Shown: positions 40,700-50,629 of the stretch, one piece after another | How the letters are laid out: every line of letters begins with the position of its first letter | How positions within the stretch are numbered: position 1 is the first letter of the stretch | Source: DATAFF01 sp963744915 | GTDB taxonomy: Bacteria; Pseudomonadota; Alphaproteobacteria; Rhizobiales; Aestuariivirgaceae | Length of the DNA stretch: 64,000 bases | Direction: 5' to 3' | NCBI GenBank assembly: GCA_963744915.1 | Contig: CAVUUY010000015.1 | Span: forward strand, 133,414-197,413 | Made by a program: the position numbers and the translations under genes | Notes under the pieces: generated by a model | Told to the model about the DNA's origin: nothing | Seen by the model: only the letters and a program-made list of their open reading frames with translations | The model's database searches: none

Positions 40700-43600
40700 A
40701 TGGCGTCGCCCCGCAATGTCACGGCTGTTCTGGGGCCGACCAACACCGGCAAGACCCATCTGGCGGTCGAGCGGATGCTGGCTCACCCTAGCGGCATGAT
40801 CGGCCTGCCGCTCCGGCTGCTGGCGCGCGAGGTCTATGACCGGGTCCGCGCCCGGGTGGGCGAACATGCCGTGGCGCTGGTTACGGGTGAGGAAAAGATC
40901 CTTCCTCCGGACCCCCGCTTCTGGGTCGCCACCGTCGAGGCGATGCCGTCCGATCTCAGGGTCTCGTTCCTCGCCATCGACGAAGTCCAGCTCGCCGCCG
41001 ACCTCGAGCGCGGCCACGTCTTCACCGACCGGCTGCTCACCCGCCGCGGCCAGAACGAGACGATGCTGCTTGGCGCCGCCACGATGCGGAGCCTGATCGA
41101 TCAGCTGCTGCCCGGCACCACTTTCATCTCCCGCCCACGCTTCTCCAAACTGTCCTATTCCGGACAGAAAAAGCTTACCCGCCTGCCCCGCCGTTCGGCC
41201 ATCGTCGCCTTCTCGGCCGAGATGGTCTACGCCATGGCGGAGCTGATCCGGCGCCAGAGCGGCGGTGCCGCCGTGGTGCTGGGCGCCCTGTCGCCGCGCA
41301 CCCGCAACGCCCAGATGGCGCTGTTCCAGTCCGGCGATGTCGACCATGTGGTGGCAACCGATGCGATCGGCATGGGCCTCAACATGGATCTCGACCATGT
41401 CGCCTTCGCGTCGACCCGGAAATTCGACGGCTTCTCGTTCCGCCAGCTGACCGCGGCCGAGCTTGGCCAGATTGCCGGTCGGGCCGGCCGCTACATGAAT
41501 GACGGAACCTTCGGGGTCACGGCCGAGGCCGAGCCGTTTCCGGCCGAGCTCGTCGGCGACCTCGAAGATCACCGCTTCGAGCCGGTCCGCGTCCTGCAAT
41601 GGCGCAATCGCGACCTGTCCTTTGCTTCGCTGACGGCACTGCGTGGCGCGCTCGCCGCGCTGCCGCCGACCAGGCTTCTGACCAGAGCCCAGGCGAGCTT
41701 CGATGTCGAAGCGCTCGAGCTCATCGCCCGCGACGACGATATCGTCGCCCTCGCCTCGACGTCCGAGACGGTGGAGCTCCTGTGGGAAGTGTGCCAGGTC
41801 CCCGACTACCGCAACATATCGGGTGCCGAGCATGCCACCCTGGTGGCCCGCGTCTTCCGCTTTCTGACCAGCAGCGACCGCCGCATCCCCGAAGACTGGT
41901 TCGCCCGGCAGCTCTCCTATTGCAACCGCACCGAGGGCGACATCGATACCCTGGCGACCCGCATCGCCCATATCCGCACCTGGACCTTCATCGCCAATCG
42001 CGACTGGCTTGCCGATCCCCTCCATTGGCAATTGCGGGCCCGCAGCATCGAGGATCGTCTCTCTGACGCCTTGCATGAACGCCTCACTCAGCGTTTTATC
42101 GACCGCCGCACCAGCGTGTTGATGCGCCGCTTGCGGCAGAAGGAAGATGTGATGTCGAGCATCGAGGAAGATGGCGGGGTCTATGTCGAGGGGGCATTCG
42201 TCGGCCGCCTCGTCGGTTTTTGCTTTCTTCCCGAGGGCGATGCCGCATCGGCCAAGGCGGTCAGGACGGCCTCGCTCCAGGCGGTTACCCGCGAGCTCAC
42301 CGGCCGGGCCCAGACGCTGGCCGCCGCTCCCGATCCCGATTTCAGCCTGGCCCGTGACGGCAAGGTCATCTGGCACGGCGCTCCGGTCGCCAGGGTCATC
42401 GCCGGCACCAGCCCGTTGAAGCCCAAGGTCCAGCTCATCGCCGACGATACCCTTGCCGGCGATGACCGCGATGGCGTGGTGTTTCGCATCGAGAAGTTCC
42501 TGTCGCGCCATATCGGGGCCGTGCTCGAGCCCTTGCTCAAGCTCGAGGCCGCCGAGGAGCTCGCCGGCATCGAGCGCGGTCTCGCCTTTCGCCTTGTCGA
42601 GAGCATGGGCATCGTTTCCCGCGAGGAGATCGCCGAGGACGTCAAGGCGCTGTCGCAGGACGGCCGCGCCGCACTGCGCCGCCATGGCGTGCGTTTCGGG
42701 GCCTTTCACGTCTTCATCCCGGTCCTGCTCAAGCCGGCGGCCACGTCGCTCCGCCTGCTGCTGTGGGGCTTGGGGCTCGAGCGCGACGGCCGGCTCGTCA
42801 TCGAGAATTTGCCGCCGGTGCCCGGGCAGGGCCTGACCTCGGTTTCCTTCGACCGCACCACGCCGCGCGGTTTCTACCGCATGGCCGGCTTTCGCATCTG
42901 CGGCGAGCGCTGCGTGCGCATCGACATGCTCGAAAGGCTGGCCGACACCATCCGCGAGCGGGTGTTCTGGCGTCCCCGCTTCCCTGCCGAGACGCGCCCG
43001 CCGGGTTCGGTCGAGGGCGGCGGCTTTGCCATCGTCCCCGACATGATGTCGCTGGTCGGTTGTTCCGGCGAGGAGTTCACCGGCATCCTGCGTTCATTGG
43101 GCTTTCGGAGCGAGAAGCGCCGGATCGAGCCGGCCGCCTCCGCGCCGCCCGTCGTTGCCGCGCCGCCCGACATTGCCGCGCCGCCCGACATTGCCGCGCC
43201 GCCCGACGTTCCGGTCCAGGAGGCCGCCGGCGATCCCGGCCCGAGCGATCCCGGCCCGAGCGACCCCGGCCCGAGCGATCCGGCTCCCGCCGATCCGACG
43301 CCGGCCAGTCCCGAGCCCGAGGAGCCGCCGCCGGCCCCCGGCGGACCCGACATCGATCTTCCAGGCCCGAGCGGCCCGGAGATCGCGCCGACCGAGCTGC
43401 CCGTGCCCGAGGTCCCGGTGCCGGGGGCGACGCTGGCCGAACCGGTGTTTCTCGAGGTGTGGTGGCCACGCGACACCGGGCCGTTCCGCCGCAAGAAGCC
43501 GCGCCCGAGTCACCCTGGCAAGCGCCGGCCGCCGCGCCCTGCTGCCCAGGTCGAGACGGCAGCCGAGGCCGGCGCGCCTCCCGTTGCGACGGCCGAGCCG

Positions 43601-43843
43601 GCAGCGCCAAGGCCGCCCCGGCCGGAGCGGCCGAAGCGCCGGCCGTGGCGCGACGAGGACAAGGGGCGGCGTGGCGAGGACGGCAAGGGTCGGCGCGACG
43701 ATGGCAAGGGTCGGCGCGGCGATGACGGGGCTGACGAGCGGCCGAAGCGCCCGCCGCCCCGTCGCGAGGAGCCGCGGGTCGTCGATGGGCCCTTTGCCGT
43801 GCTCGGGGCGCTGCGCGACAAGCTCGCTCAGAACAAGAAATGA
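40700..43843 (+). CDS. Suv3-like DEAD/DEAH-related RNA helicase with disordered C-terminal tail
   Basis: The 1047-residue protein is related to mitochondrial SUV3. Walker A GPTNTGKTHLAVERM is at about 11-18, the Walker B variant FLAIDEVQ follows, then the second RecA domain with VVATDAIGMGLNMDLDHV and QIAGRAGRY. Residues from about 810 form a long low-complexity tail: repeats of PPDIAA, GPSDP triplets, then a Lys/Arg/Asp-rich KGRRDDGKGRR block. SUV3 works with RNA-degrading enzymes, so RNA turnover is a reasonable inference. The ATG at 40700 is used. The stop overlaps the S4 protein start as ATGA. Confidence 0.9.
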   Translation: MASPRNVTAVLGPTNTGKTHLAVERMLAHPSGMIGLPLRLLAREVYDRVRARVGEHAVALVTGEEKILPPDPRFWVATVEAMPSDLRVSFLAIDEVQLAADLERGHVFTDRLLTRRGQNETMLLGAATMRSLIDQLLPGTTFISRPRFSKLSYSGQKKLTRLPRRSAIVAFSAEMVYAMAELIRRQSGGAAVVLGALSPRTRNAQMALFQSGDVDHVVATDAIGMGLNMDLDHVAFASTRKFDGFSFRQLTAAELGQIAGRAGRYMNDGTFGVTAEAEPFPAELVGDLEDHRFEPVRVLQWRNRDLSFASLTALRGALAALPPTRLLTRAQASFDVEALELIARDDDIVALASTSETVELLWEVCQVPDYRNISGAEHATLVARVFRFLTSSDRRIPEDWFARQLSYCNRTEGDIDTLATRIAHIRTWTFIANRDWLADPLHWQLRARSIEDRLSDALHERLTQRFIDRRTSVLMRRLRQKEDVMSSIEEDGGVYVEGAFVGRLVGFCFLPEGDAASAKAVRTASLQAVTRELTGRAQTLAAAPDPDFSLARDGKVIWHGAPVARVIAGTSPLKPKVQLIADDTLAGDDRDGVVFRIEKFLSRHIGAVLEPLLKLEAAEELAGIERGLAFRLVESMGIVSREEIAEDVKALSQDGRAALRRHGVRFGAFHVFIPVLLKPAATSLRLLLWGLGLERDGRLVIENLPPVPGQGLTSVSFDRTTPRGFYRMAGFRICGERCVRIDMLERLADTIRERVFWRPRFPAETRPPGSVEGGGFAIVPDMMSLVGCSGEEFTGILRSLGFRSEKRRIEPAASAPPVVAAPPDIAAPPDIAAPPDVPVQEAAGDPGPSDPGPSDPGPSDPAPADPTPASPEPEEPPPAPGGPDIDLPGPSGPEIAPTELPVPEVPVPGATLAEPVFLEVWWPRDTGPFRRKKPRPSHPGKRRPPRPAAQVETAAEAGAPPVATAEPAAPRPPRPERPKRRPWRDEDKGRRGEDGKGRRDDGKGRRGDDGADERPKRPPPRREEPRVVDGPFAVLGALRDKLAQNKK

Positions 43844-44115
43844 TCGCGGCCGATCGCGGGCAGCGCCTCGACAAGTGGCTCTGGTTCGCGCGGGTCGTCA
43901 AATCCCGCAGCCTGGCCCAGAGCTTGATCGAGCAGGGGGCGGTGCGGGTCAACCGCGTCAAGATCGTCCGCTCGAGCTCCGGCATCGCGCCTGGCGACGT
44001 GGTCACGGTTGCGGTCCACGATCGCGTGCGGGTGCTGAAGGTCCTGGGGGAGGGTCGGCGCCGCGGCCCGCCGGGGGAGGCTCGGGAGCTCTATGAGGAC
44101 CTTTCGCCCGGCTGA
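43840..44115 (+). CDS. S4 domain RNA-binding protein (Hsp15/RqcH-partner-like)
   Basis: The 91-residue protein has an N-terminal S4 fold (QRLDKWLWFARVVKSRSLAQSLIEQGAVRVNR), the pattern of HslR/Hsp15, which binds stalled 50S subunits carrying peptidyl-tRNA. The C-terminal tail is basic. Its ATG overlaps the helicase stop, so helicase and S4 protein are made together. The pairing is common in alphaproteobacteria and points to a shared role in RNA or ribosome quality control (inference). Confidence 0.92.
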   Translation: MIAADRGQRLDKWLWFARVVKSRSLAQSLIEQGAVRVNRVKIVRSSSGIAPGDVVTVAVHDRVRVLKVLGEGRRRGPPGEARELYEDLSPG

Positions 44116-44140
44116 TGGCGTCGCCGCCCGGCGCATAGCG

Positions 44141-44191
44141 GCTTTGTGGTCTGGAACCTATTGCTAACTGGTTCTATACGGTCCACAAAGC
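44141..44191 (+). promoter_or_regulatory. nested inverted repeat upstream of fdxA
   Basis: GCTTTGTGG (44141-44149) pairs with CCACAAAGC (44183-44191). An inner GGAACC/GGTTCT pair sits in the 33-base loop. It ends 35 bases before the fdxA ATG, so it may be an RNA leader structure or a protein-binding dyad. Confidence 0.45.
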
Positions 44192-44226
44192 GGCGATTTC
44201 ATGCGAATTAGGGACTGCGCTTCGCC

Positions 44227-44565
44227 ATGACCTATGTCGTGACCGACAACTGCATCAAGTGCAAATACATGGACTGCGTCGAGGTCTGCCCGGTCGACTG
44301 CTTCTATGAGGGCGACAACATGCTGGTGATCCACCCCGACGAGTGCATCGACTGCGGTGTCTGCGAGCCGGAATGCCCGATCGATGCAATCAAGCCGGAT
44401 ACCGAGCCCGGACTTGAGAAATGGCTTGAGGTTAACGCCGAATATGCCGAAGTCTGGCCCAATATAACCCAGAAAAAGCCGCCACCTGCCGATGCAAAAC
44501 AGTTTGAAGACCAGCCGGATAAATTTGAGAAATACTTCTCACCCGAGCCTGGTGAGGGGGATTAA
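44227..44565 (+). CDS. fdxA: 7Fe ferredoxin FdxA
   Basis: The 112-residue ferredoxin of the seven-iron type has a first cluster region CIKCKYMDCVEVCPVDC and a second CIDCGVCEPECP. Together they give one 3Fe-4S and one 4Fe-4S site. The long C-terminal region KWLEVNAEYAEVWPNI is characteristic of alphaproteobacterial FdxA. It is flanked by an upstream dyad and a downstream terminator, so it is probably monocistronic. Confidence 0.96.
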   Translation: MTYVVTDNCIKCKYMDCVEVCPVDCFYEGDNMLVIHPDECIDCGVCEPECPIDAIKPDTEPGLEKWLEVNAEYAEVWPNITQKKPPPADAKQFEDQPDKFEKYFSPEPGEGD

Positions 44566-44726
44566 TCATCCCTGTACCTGCAGTTCCGGCTTTCTTAACC
44601 AAGCCTTGAAGGAGGTTTGCCCGATATGCCTCCTGCGGCGTTCTGTTTCCGGTAAGCCCCTTTAAAAAAGGGTGAATCCGTGTTACATTGTTCTGGATGT
44701 TGAAAAACCTGTCCGGACAACCGAAG

Positions 44727-44753
44727 CCGAGCCCTTGAGCTCGGATATTTTTT
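44727..44753 (+). terminator. rho-independent terminator between fdxA and carD
   Basis: CCGAGC, loop CCTTGA, GCTCGG is followed by ATATTTTTT. This is a 6-bp GC-rich stem with a six-T tract. It lies 161 bases after fdxA and 98 bases before the carD start, so it could end fdxA or act in the carD leader. Confidence 0.65.
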
Positions 44754-44851
44754 CGCAATTGCAGCTCTTTAGGCAGGACGCGCGGAAGGATCGCCCTTCG
44801 TGGCCGTGGGCCCGAATGGGGTTGCCGGATTTTCAAATTGGAGAAATGAGA

Positions 44852-45418
44852 ATGGCAACTCAGAAGAAGCCTGCAGCAAAGAAGCTGAAGTTCAAGGCCA
44901 ATGAATATGTGGTCTACCCGGCCCATGGCGTTGGCAAGATCGTCAGCATCGAAGAGCAGGAAATCGCCGGTCTCAAGCTTGAGCTGTATGTCATCGACTT
45001 CGACAAGGAGAAGATGCGCCTGCGCGTTCCGACCTCGAAATGCGAATCGGTCGGCATGCGCAAGCTTGCCGACAAGCTGCTGATCGAGGAGGCTCTGAAG
45101 GTTCTGAAGGGCCGGGCCCGCATCAAGCGAACGATGTGGTCGCGGCGCGCCCAGGAATATGAGGCCAAGATCAACTCCGGCGATCTGATTGCCGTGGCCG
45201 AGGTGGTGCGCGACCTGTTCCGCTCCGAGCGGCAGCCGGAGCAGTCCTATTCCGAGCGGCAGCTTTATGAGGCGGCACTCGATCGCATGGCGCGCGAGAT
45301 TTCGGCTGTGCGCCGCGTCGAGGAGACGACCGCCGTGACCGAGATCGAGAGCGTGCTCGAAAAGTTCTCGCGCCGCGGCGAGAAGAGCGAGGAGAGCGCT
45401 GCGGAGCGGGCTGCCTGA
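44852..45418 (+). CDS. carD: CarD family transcription regulator
   Basis: CarD/CdnL proteins bind RNA polymerase beta and stabilise open complexes, notably at rRNA promoters. The 188-residue protein has the N-terminal Tudor-like RNAP-interaction domain (EYVVYPAHGVGKIVSIEEQE) and the C-terminal helical DNA-binding domain. A run of Lys/Ala precedes the fold. The start at 44852 is chosen because GGAG lies 8 bases upstream; an ATG at 44846 is only 2 bases from it. The ybaK-like gene follows with no gap. Confidence 0.92.
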   Translation: MATQKKPAAKKLKFKANEYVVYPAHGVGKIVSIEEQEIAGLKLELYVIDFDKEKMRLRVPTSKCESVGMRKLADKLLIEEALKVLKGRARIKRTMWSRRAQEYEAKINSGDLIAVAEVVRDLFRSERQPEQSYSERQLYEAALDRMAREISAVRRVEETTAVTEIESVLEKFSRRGEKSEESAAERAA

Positions 45419-45903
45419 GACCGGCGACCGCGCCGAGCGCGCTACGGGTCCAGGCGGCGCTGGGGCCGGACTTCGCCGTTGTGGAATTCGAGGCGAGCAC
45501 GCGGACATCGAAGAATGCCGCGACCGCTCTCGGGTGCAGCGTCGCGGAAATTGCCAAATCGCTGATTTTCAAGGCTGCCGATGGGCGACCCGTTCTGGTC
45601 ATCGCCTCGGGCGTCAACCGGGTCGACGAGGCGAAGCTGCGGGCGCTGCTCGGTCAGGACATCGGCCGGGCCGATGCGGATTTCGTCCGTTCGAGCACCG
45701 GCTTTGCGATTGGCGGGGTGCCACCGCTCGGACATGCGAGCGAACCGATCGTGCTGATCGACAGCGACCTCATGCAGTTTGCGTCACTATGGGCCGCCGC
45801 CGGCACGCCGAACGCGGTGTTCAAGCTCACCCCGGCCGATCTCCTGCAGCTGACCGGCGGCCGCGTTGCCGATCTTGCCGCCCCACCCGCCAAGCCGCTA
45901 TAA
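45415..45903 (+). CDS. YbaK/EbsC family aminoacyl-tRNA deacylase-like protein
   Basis: The family hydrolyses mischarged tRNAs such as Cys- or Ala-tRNA(Pro). The core SVAEIAKSLIFKAADGRPVLVIASGVNRVD and GFAIGGVPPLGH is intact. The first ordinary start, GTG at 45481, would remove the conserved N-terminal helix. The in-frame sequence upstream (…SALRVQAALGPDFAVVEFE) is clearly family-like and open back through carD, without ATG, GTG or TTG as far as I read. The only start-like codon is a CTG at 45415 that overlaps the carD stop as CTGA. I therefore propose a CTG start with coupling; a reader preferring caution should use 45481. Confidence 0.8.
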   Translation: MRPATAPSALRVQAALGPDFAVVEFEASTRTSKNAATALGCSVAEIAKSLIFKAADGRPVLVIASGVNRVDEAKLRALLGQDIGRADADFVRSSTGFAIGGVPPLGHASEPIVLIDSDLMQFASLWAAAGTPNAVFKLTPADLLQLTGGRVADLAAPPAKPL

Positions 45904-45932
45904 GCAACAGCGCTTCAGCCGCAAGGCGGGCC

Positions 45933-46009
45933 GGCCCCGTAGCTCAGCAGGATAGAGCACCAGATTCCTAATCTGGGGGTCACACGTTCGAATCGTGTCG
46001 GGGTCACCA
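45933..46009 (+). tRNA. tRNA-Arg (anticodon CCT)
   Basis: This 77-base cloverleaf has acceptor stem GGCCCCG/CGGGGTC, anticodon CCT at 45967-45969, the T-loop TTCGAAT and an encoded CCA end. It is the last feature of the intact housekeeping stretch. The sequence becomes visibly more AT-rich immediately downstream. tRNA-Arg genes are frequent integration sites for islands. Confidence 0.95.
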
Positions 46010-46255
46010 ATATTTCCGAGATAATACAGCTACTTAAACAGCTGTCACGATTTCCCAGTCAACCTCAAAAAAACTTATACACTGCTCTACACAATTTCGT
46101 CGTCGCTTAGCACTCACTCTCGAAACCATATTGGATCGTCGAAGGAACGGCGCTGCGGTGTTCTAAAGCATGTTCAGCCTCGCTCCCCGTGCAGCTCTCA
46201 AGCCTCGGTTCAGAGCTGCTCTCGACCCCGTGGCTCATGCTGGCACAATGACGCA
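46010..46255. other. AT-richer intergenic region between tRNA-Arg and groES
   Basis: No gene is recognisable here. TTAGCACTC at 46107-46115 is an exact left half of a CIRCE element but lacks its inverted partner. The groESL promoter should lie between here and the CIRCE at 46256; I could not fix its -35/-10. Confidence 0.4.
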
Positions 46256-46282
46256 CTAGCACTCTCAGGGGAAGAGTGCTAA
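46256..46282 (+). promoter_or_regulatory. CIRCE element (HrcA operator)
   Basis: CTAGCACTC-N9-GAGTGCTAA matches the CIRCE consensus TTAGCACTC-N9-GAGTGCTAA with one difference. It lies 100 bases upstream of groES. The HrcA repressor binds it until heat shock titrates GroEL. Confidence 0.93.
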
Positions 46283-46381
46283 AGACGGCTCCGAGCGTGC
46301 ACGGGCTTCTCCTAATCGGCGAGTTACGCATGCGCAATTTGGGCCCGTTCCAATCCTCTGCTCAATACCAAGGAGACATCC

Positions 46382-46696
46382 ATGAAGTTTCGTCCTCTGC
46401 ACGACCGCGTCGTCGTGCGTCGAGTTGAAGAAGACACCAAGACCAAGGGCGGCATCATCATTCCCGATACCGCCCAGGAAAAGCCCATGCAGGGCGAGGT
46501 CATTGCCGTTGGCCCGGGCGGTCGTGACGAGAACGGCAAGCTTATTCCGATCGATGTCAAAGTCGGCGAGACGATCTTGTTCGGCAAGTGGTCGGGCACT
46601 GAAGTCAAGATCGACGGTGTCGAATACCTGATCATGAAGGAATCCGACATCATGGGCGTGATCGAAGGAAAGACGGCCAGGAAGGCTGCCGCCTGA
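46382..46696 (+). CDS. groES: co-chaperonin GroES
   Basis: GroES is the heptameric lid of the GroEL chamber. The 104-residue protein begins MKFRPLHDRVVVRRVEEDTK and carries the mobile loop (TKGGIIIPDTAQEKPMQGEV). AAGGAGA lies just upstream of the ATG. The C-terminus has an extra KTARKAAA. It is CIRCE-controlled and followed by groEL after 51 bases. Confidence 0.97.
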   Translation: MKFRPLHDRVVVRRVEEDTKTKGGIIIPDTAQEKPMQGEVIAVGPGGRDENGKLIPIDVKVGETILFGKWSGTEVKIDGVEYLIMKESDIMGVIEGKTARKAAA

Positions 46697-46747
46697 TCCC
46701 GCTTTACTCCGTCTTGAATTCAACAAACCAACGAAAGGAGCCATTTC

Positions 46748-48390
<1,643 letters not shown>

Positions 48391-48400
48391 GCCATTAAGG

Positions 48401-48430
48401 ACAAGGACCACTGATCGGAGTGGTCCTTGT
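48401..48430 (+). terminator. strong stem-loop after groEL
   Basis: This is a perfect 12-bp inverted repeat, ACAAGGACCACT/AGTGGTCCTTGT, with a 6-base loop, 10 bases after the groEL stop. No T-tract follows. It overlaps the first codons of the greB-like frame. Confidence 0.7.
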
Positions 48431-48824
48431 CACATATCTCGCGTTGGTGAGGCAGATTGAGACACAGATTGCGGAACTTCGCACTGCTTACGGTAAAGCC
48501 GTCGCAGCTCTGGACAAGGCAGCTACGGCGAAGGCATCTCGCGATTTTCGCAATTGGGTAGCCCGACGTGCGTCGGCAGAACTGATTGAACCGCCCAAGA
48601 ACTCCGATGTGATTCGGTTCGGAATGCAGGTGACGATCGAGCGTCAGAATGGGCGTCGGCAGACATTCCAGATCGTCGGCGAAGACGAGGCCGATCCAAA
48701 ACGGGGGCTTCTTTCTTACGTATCCCCTCTTGCACGGTTGCTCATGGGCAAGAGTCAAGGGGACGTGGTGGCGACACCTCAAGGAGAAGTCGAGATCATG
48801 GAGGTTACGACCCACGACCGCTGA
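48420..48824 (+). CDS. GreA/GreB-family elongation factor, N-terminally truncated
   Basis: The 134-residue frame holds the C-terminal FKBP-like Gre domain intact (FQIVGEDEADPKRGLLSYVSPLARLLMGKSQGDVV) and part of the coiled-coil. The family usually has about 30 more residues before the LVT block. Here the frame instead begins within the right arm of the groEL stem-loop (GTG at 48420). Either the gene lost its 5' end when it was joined to the groEL terminator, or it is a short variant. The catalytic acidic tip of the coiled-coil is not recognisable, so a Gre activity is doubtful. Confidence 0.65.
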   Translation: MVLVTYLALVRQIETQIAELRTAYGKAVAALDKAATAKASRDFRNWVARRASAELIEPPKNSDVIRFGMQVTIERQNGRRQTFQIVGEDEADPKRGLLSYVSPLARLLMGKSQGDVVATPQGEVEIMEVTTHDR

Positions 48825-48925
48825 ACCGCAGGCCTGGACCTGGTTCGCCACCGACGTGCTTTGCCCATGGGCAATAGGGAGAATATCATTATTCATTTGG
48901 TTTGCTTTCGATGCTGATCCAGTGA

Positions 48926-49207
48926 GTCATTTTCGCCTGGATATATGAGAGGGCATTTGCGAAGCAGACTGGCACCTTCTGGTTACGTGAACTGGTCTAC
49001 GCCACTTTGGGCGCTGTCTTGTTGTGGAGCTTTACGACACTCGCAGTTGCCGCCAAGAACATAATGGCCTCGGTGCCCGATTATCTCATGATTGAGACCG
49101 CGTTCACGGTTGTGCAGTGGATCATTGTAGGGCCACTTACAGCGCTCGCTTTTCGGCAATCATGGCACCGATACGAGCAGCTTGAGGTACCGAAAATCAT
49201 GAGCTGA
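48926..49207 (+). pseudogene. C-terminal fragment of a small integral membrane protein
   Basis: The frame opens after a stop at 48923 without a usual start codon until TTG 49007. It encodes two or three hydrophobic helices (VIFAWIYERAF…, LVYATLGAVLLWSFTTLAVAA, AFTVVQWIIVGPLTALAF). The sequence looks like the second half of a four-helix membrane protein of about 150 residues. The first half is missing, as in the adjacent greB. The 101 bases between 48825 and 48925 contain nothing recognisable. Confidence 0.4.
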
Positions 49208-49249
49208 AGTCCACGGCAAGCCGCCCCGCAGCTTTCGGTACGGACATCC

Positions 49250-50629
49250 TCAGTCAAACGGTTTAAGATCATTCAGCAGCGTCGGCAGGTATTCAGCAAC
49301 TGTCGGATGAATATGCATCGTGCGCGAGATGGCTGTATAGGGCTGCCGGGAGGCCATGACATCGAGAAAGGCGTGTACGACTTCGTCGCCGCTAATTCCC
49401 AGTATGGCAGCACCGAGAATGTGCTTGCTCTTGGCGTCTACGACAACTTTCATGAACCCCTTTGTCTCGCCACGCTCGCGCGCGCGACCCACCGAAGTCA
49501 TCATGCGTTTGGCGGCTAATGCTTTGATCCCCTTCTCCCGCACCTCGCGTTCCGTCATGCCCACACGTCCCAACGGTGGATCAACGAAAAGGCCGTAGCA
49601 TGTAATCCGGTCAGATATACGCCGTGGATCGTAGTCGAACAGATTGGCCGCGACGATCTCGAAATCGTTGTAGGAAGTATGGGTAAAAGCGCCGCGACCA
49701 TTCACGTCACCAATTGCCCAAACGCCCTCGACATTGGTCCGGCACTGATCATCCACGACAATATAGCCTTTCGCGTCTGTTTCAATGCCAGCCTCGTCAA
49801 GCCCGAGGTCATCGGTGTTGGGTCGACGCCCTACCGCCATCAGGAGATGGGTGCCCCGGATACGAGGTGCACCGGCGAGGCAGTCAAGCTTCATTGCGAT
49901 CTGGTTGCCATCCTTCTCGACCGCCAGGCATTTGGCATTGAGCCTTACCTCGATGCCTTCGGACTCAAGAATCTCGCGAACCGTATCGGAAATGTCTGGA
50001 TCTTCGCGCGCGATCAGACGATCGGCCATCTCAACCACAGTCACGCGCGCACCGAAACGACGATAGACCTGCGCAAACTCGAGACCGATATAGCTGCCAC
50101 CGACGATCAGGAGATGCTCGGGAAGGAAATCGACCTCCATCATCGAGCTGTTGGTCAAATAGGGGACACTGTCAAGGCCAGGCATTTCAGGAACGAATGC
50201 GCGACCACCTGTATTGATGATGATCTTGTGAGCTGACAGGATTTCGCCATTGACTTTGACGGTCTTGGGCGCGGTGAATCGGGCATGTCCACGGTTCACG
50301 GTTGCATTGGCGAGGCCTTCCATCCAGCGCGTCACGCCGGTGCGGGACTGAGCGACGATTTCATCCTTTCGAGCCTTGACGCGCTTCATGTCCACCGAGA
50401 CTGCCTCGCCGATGTTGACGCCATATTCCTCTGCGCGGCGGGCCATATGCGCGACATAAGCGCTGGCCACCAGAGTCTTGGTCGGTATGCAGCCGTTGTT
50501 CACGCAAGTCCCGCCGAAGTGCTTGCGCTCTATAACCGCGACACGCAGGCCTTCCTTGGCAAATCGCGCTGCCAAGGAGGGGCCCGATTGGCCAGATCCG
50601 ATGATGATTGCGTCAAAGTGTGCGGGCAT
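49250..50629 (-). CDS. class I pyridine nucleotide-disulfide oxidoreductase (mercuric reductase-like)
   Basis: The 459-residue flavoprotein has the FAD-binding IIIGSGQSGPSLAARFAKEG, the redox-active disulfide in GGTCVNNGCIPTK, the NAD(P) motif VGGSYIGLEFAQV, the second FAD site WAIGDVNGRGAFTHTSYND, and the C-terminal HIHPTVAEYLP with the His-Glu pair. It lacks the N-terminal heavy-metal domain and the C-terminal Cys pair of MerA, so mercury reduction is not supported. It may be a thiol or lipoamide reductase. The ATG at 50629 has GGAG 9 bases upstream. It overlaps the end of the DUF1622 gene by 17 bases. Confidence 0.88.
   Translation of the reverse strand: MPAHFDAIIIGSGQSGPSLAARFAKEGLRVAVIERKHFGGTCVNNGCIPTKTLVASAYVAHMARRAEEYGVNIGEAVSVDMKRVKARKDEIVAQSRTGVTRWMEGLANATVNRGHARFTAPKTVKVNGEILSAHKIIINTGGRAFVPEMPGLDSVPYLTNSSMMEVDFLPEHLLIVGGSYIGLEFAQVYRRFGARVTVVEMADRLIAREDPDISDTVREILESEGIEVRLNAKCLAVEKDGNQIAMKLDCLAGAPRIRGTHLLMAVGRRPNTDDLGLDEAGIETDAKGYIVVDDQCRTNVEGVWAIGDVNGRGAFTHTSYNDFEIVAANLFDYDPRRISDRITCYGLFVDPPLGRVGMTEREVREKGIKALAAKRMMTSVGRARERGETKGFMKVVVDAKSKHILGAAILGISGDEVVHAFLDVMASRQPYTAISRTMHIHPTVAEYLPTLLNDLKPFD

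Noticed and set aside
40454..42709. A 751-codon open frame opposite the helicase gene
   Set aside because: Antisense shadow; the plus strand encodes clear helicase motifs.
49250..50629. Calling the flavoprotein a mercuric reductase MerA
   Set aside because: It lacks the N-terminal heavy-metal domain and the C-terminal Cys pair, and no mer genes are nearby.
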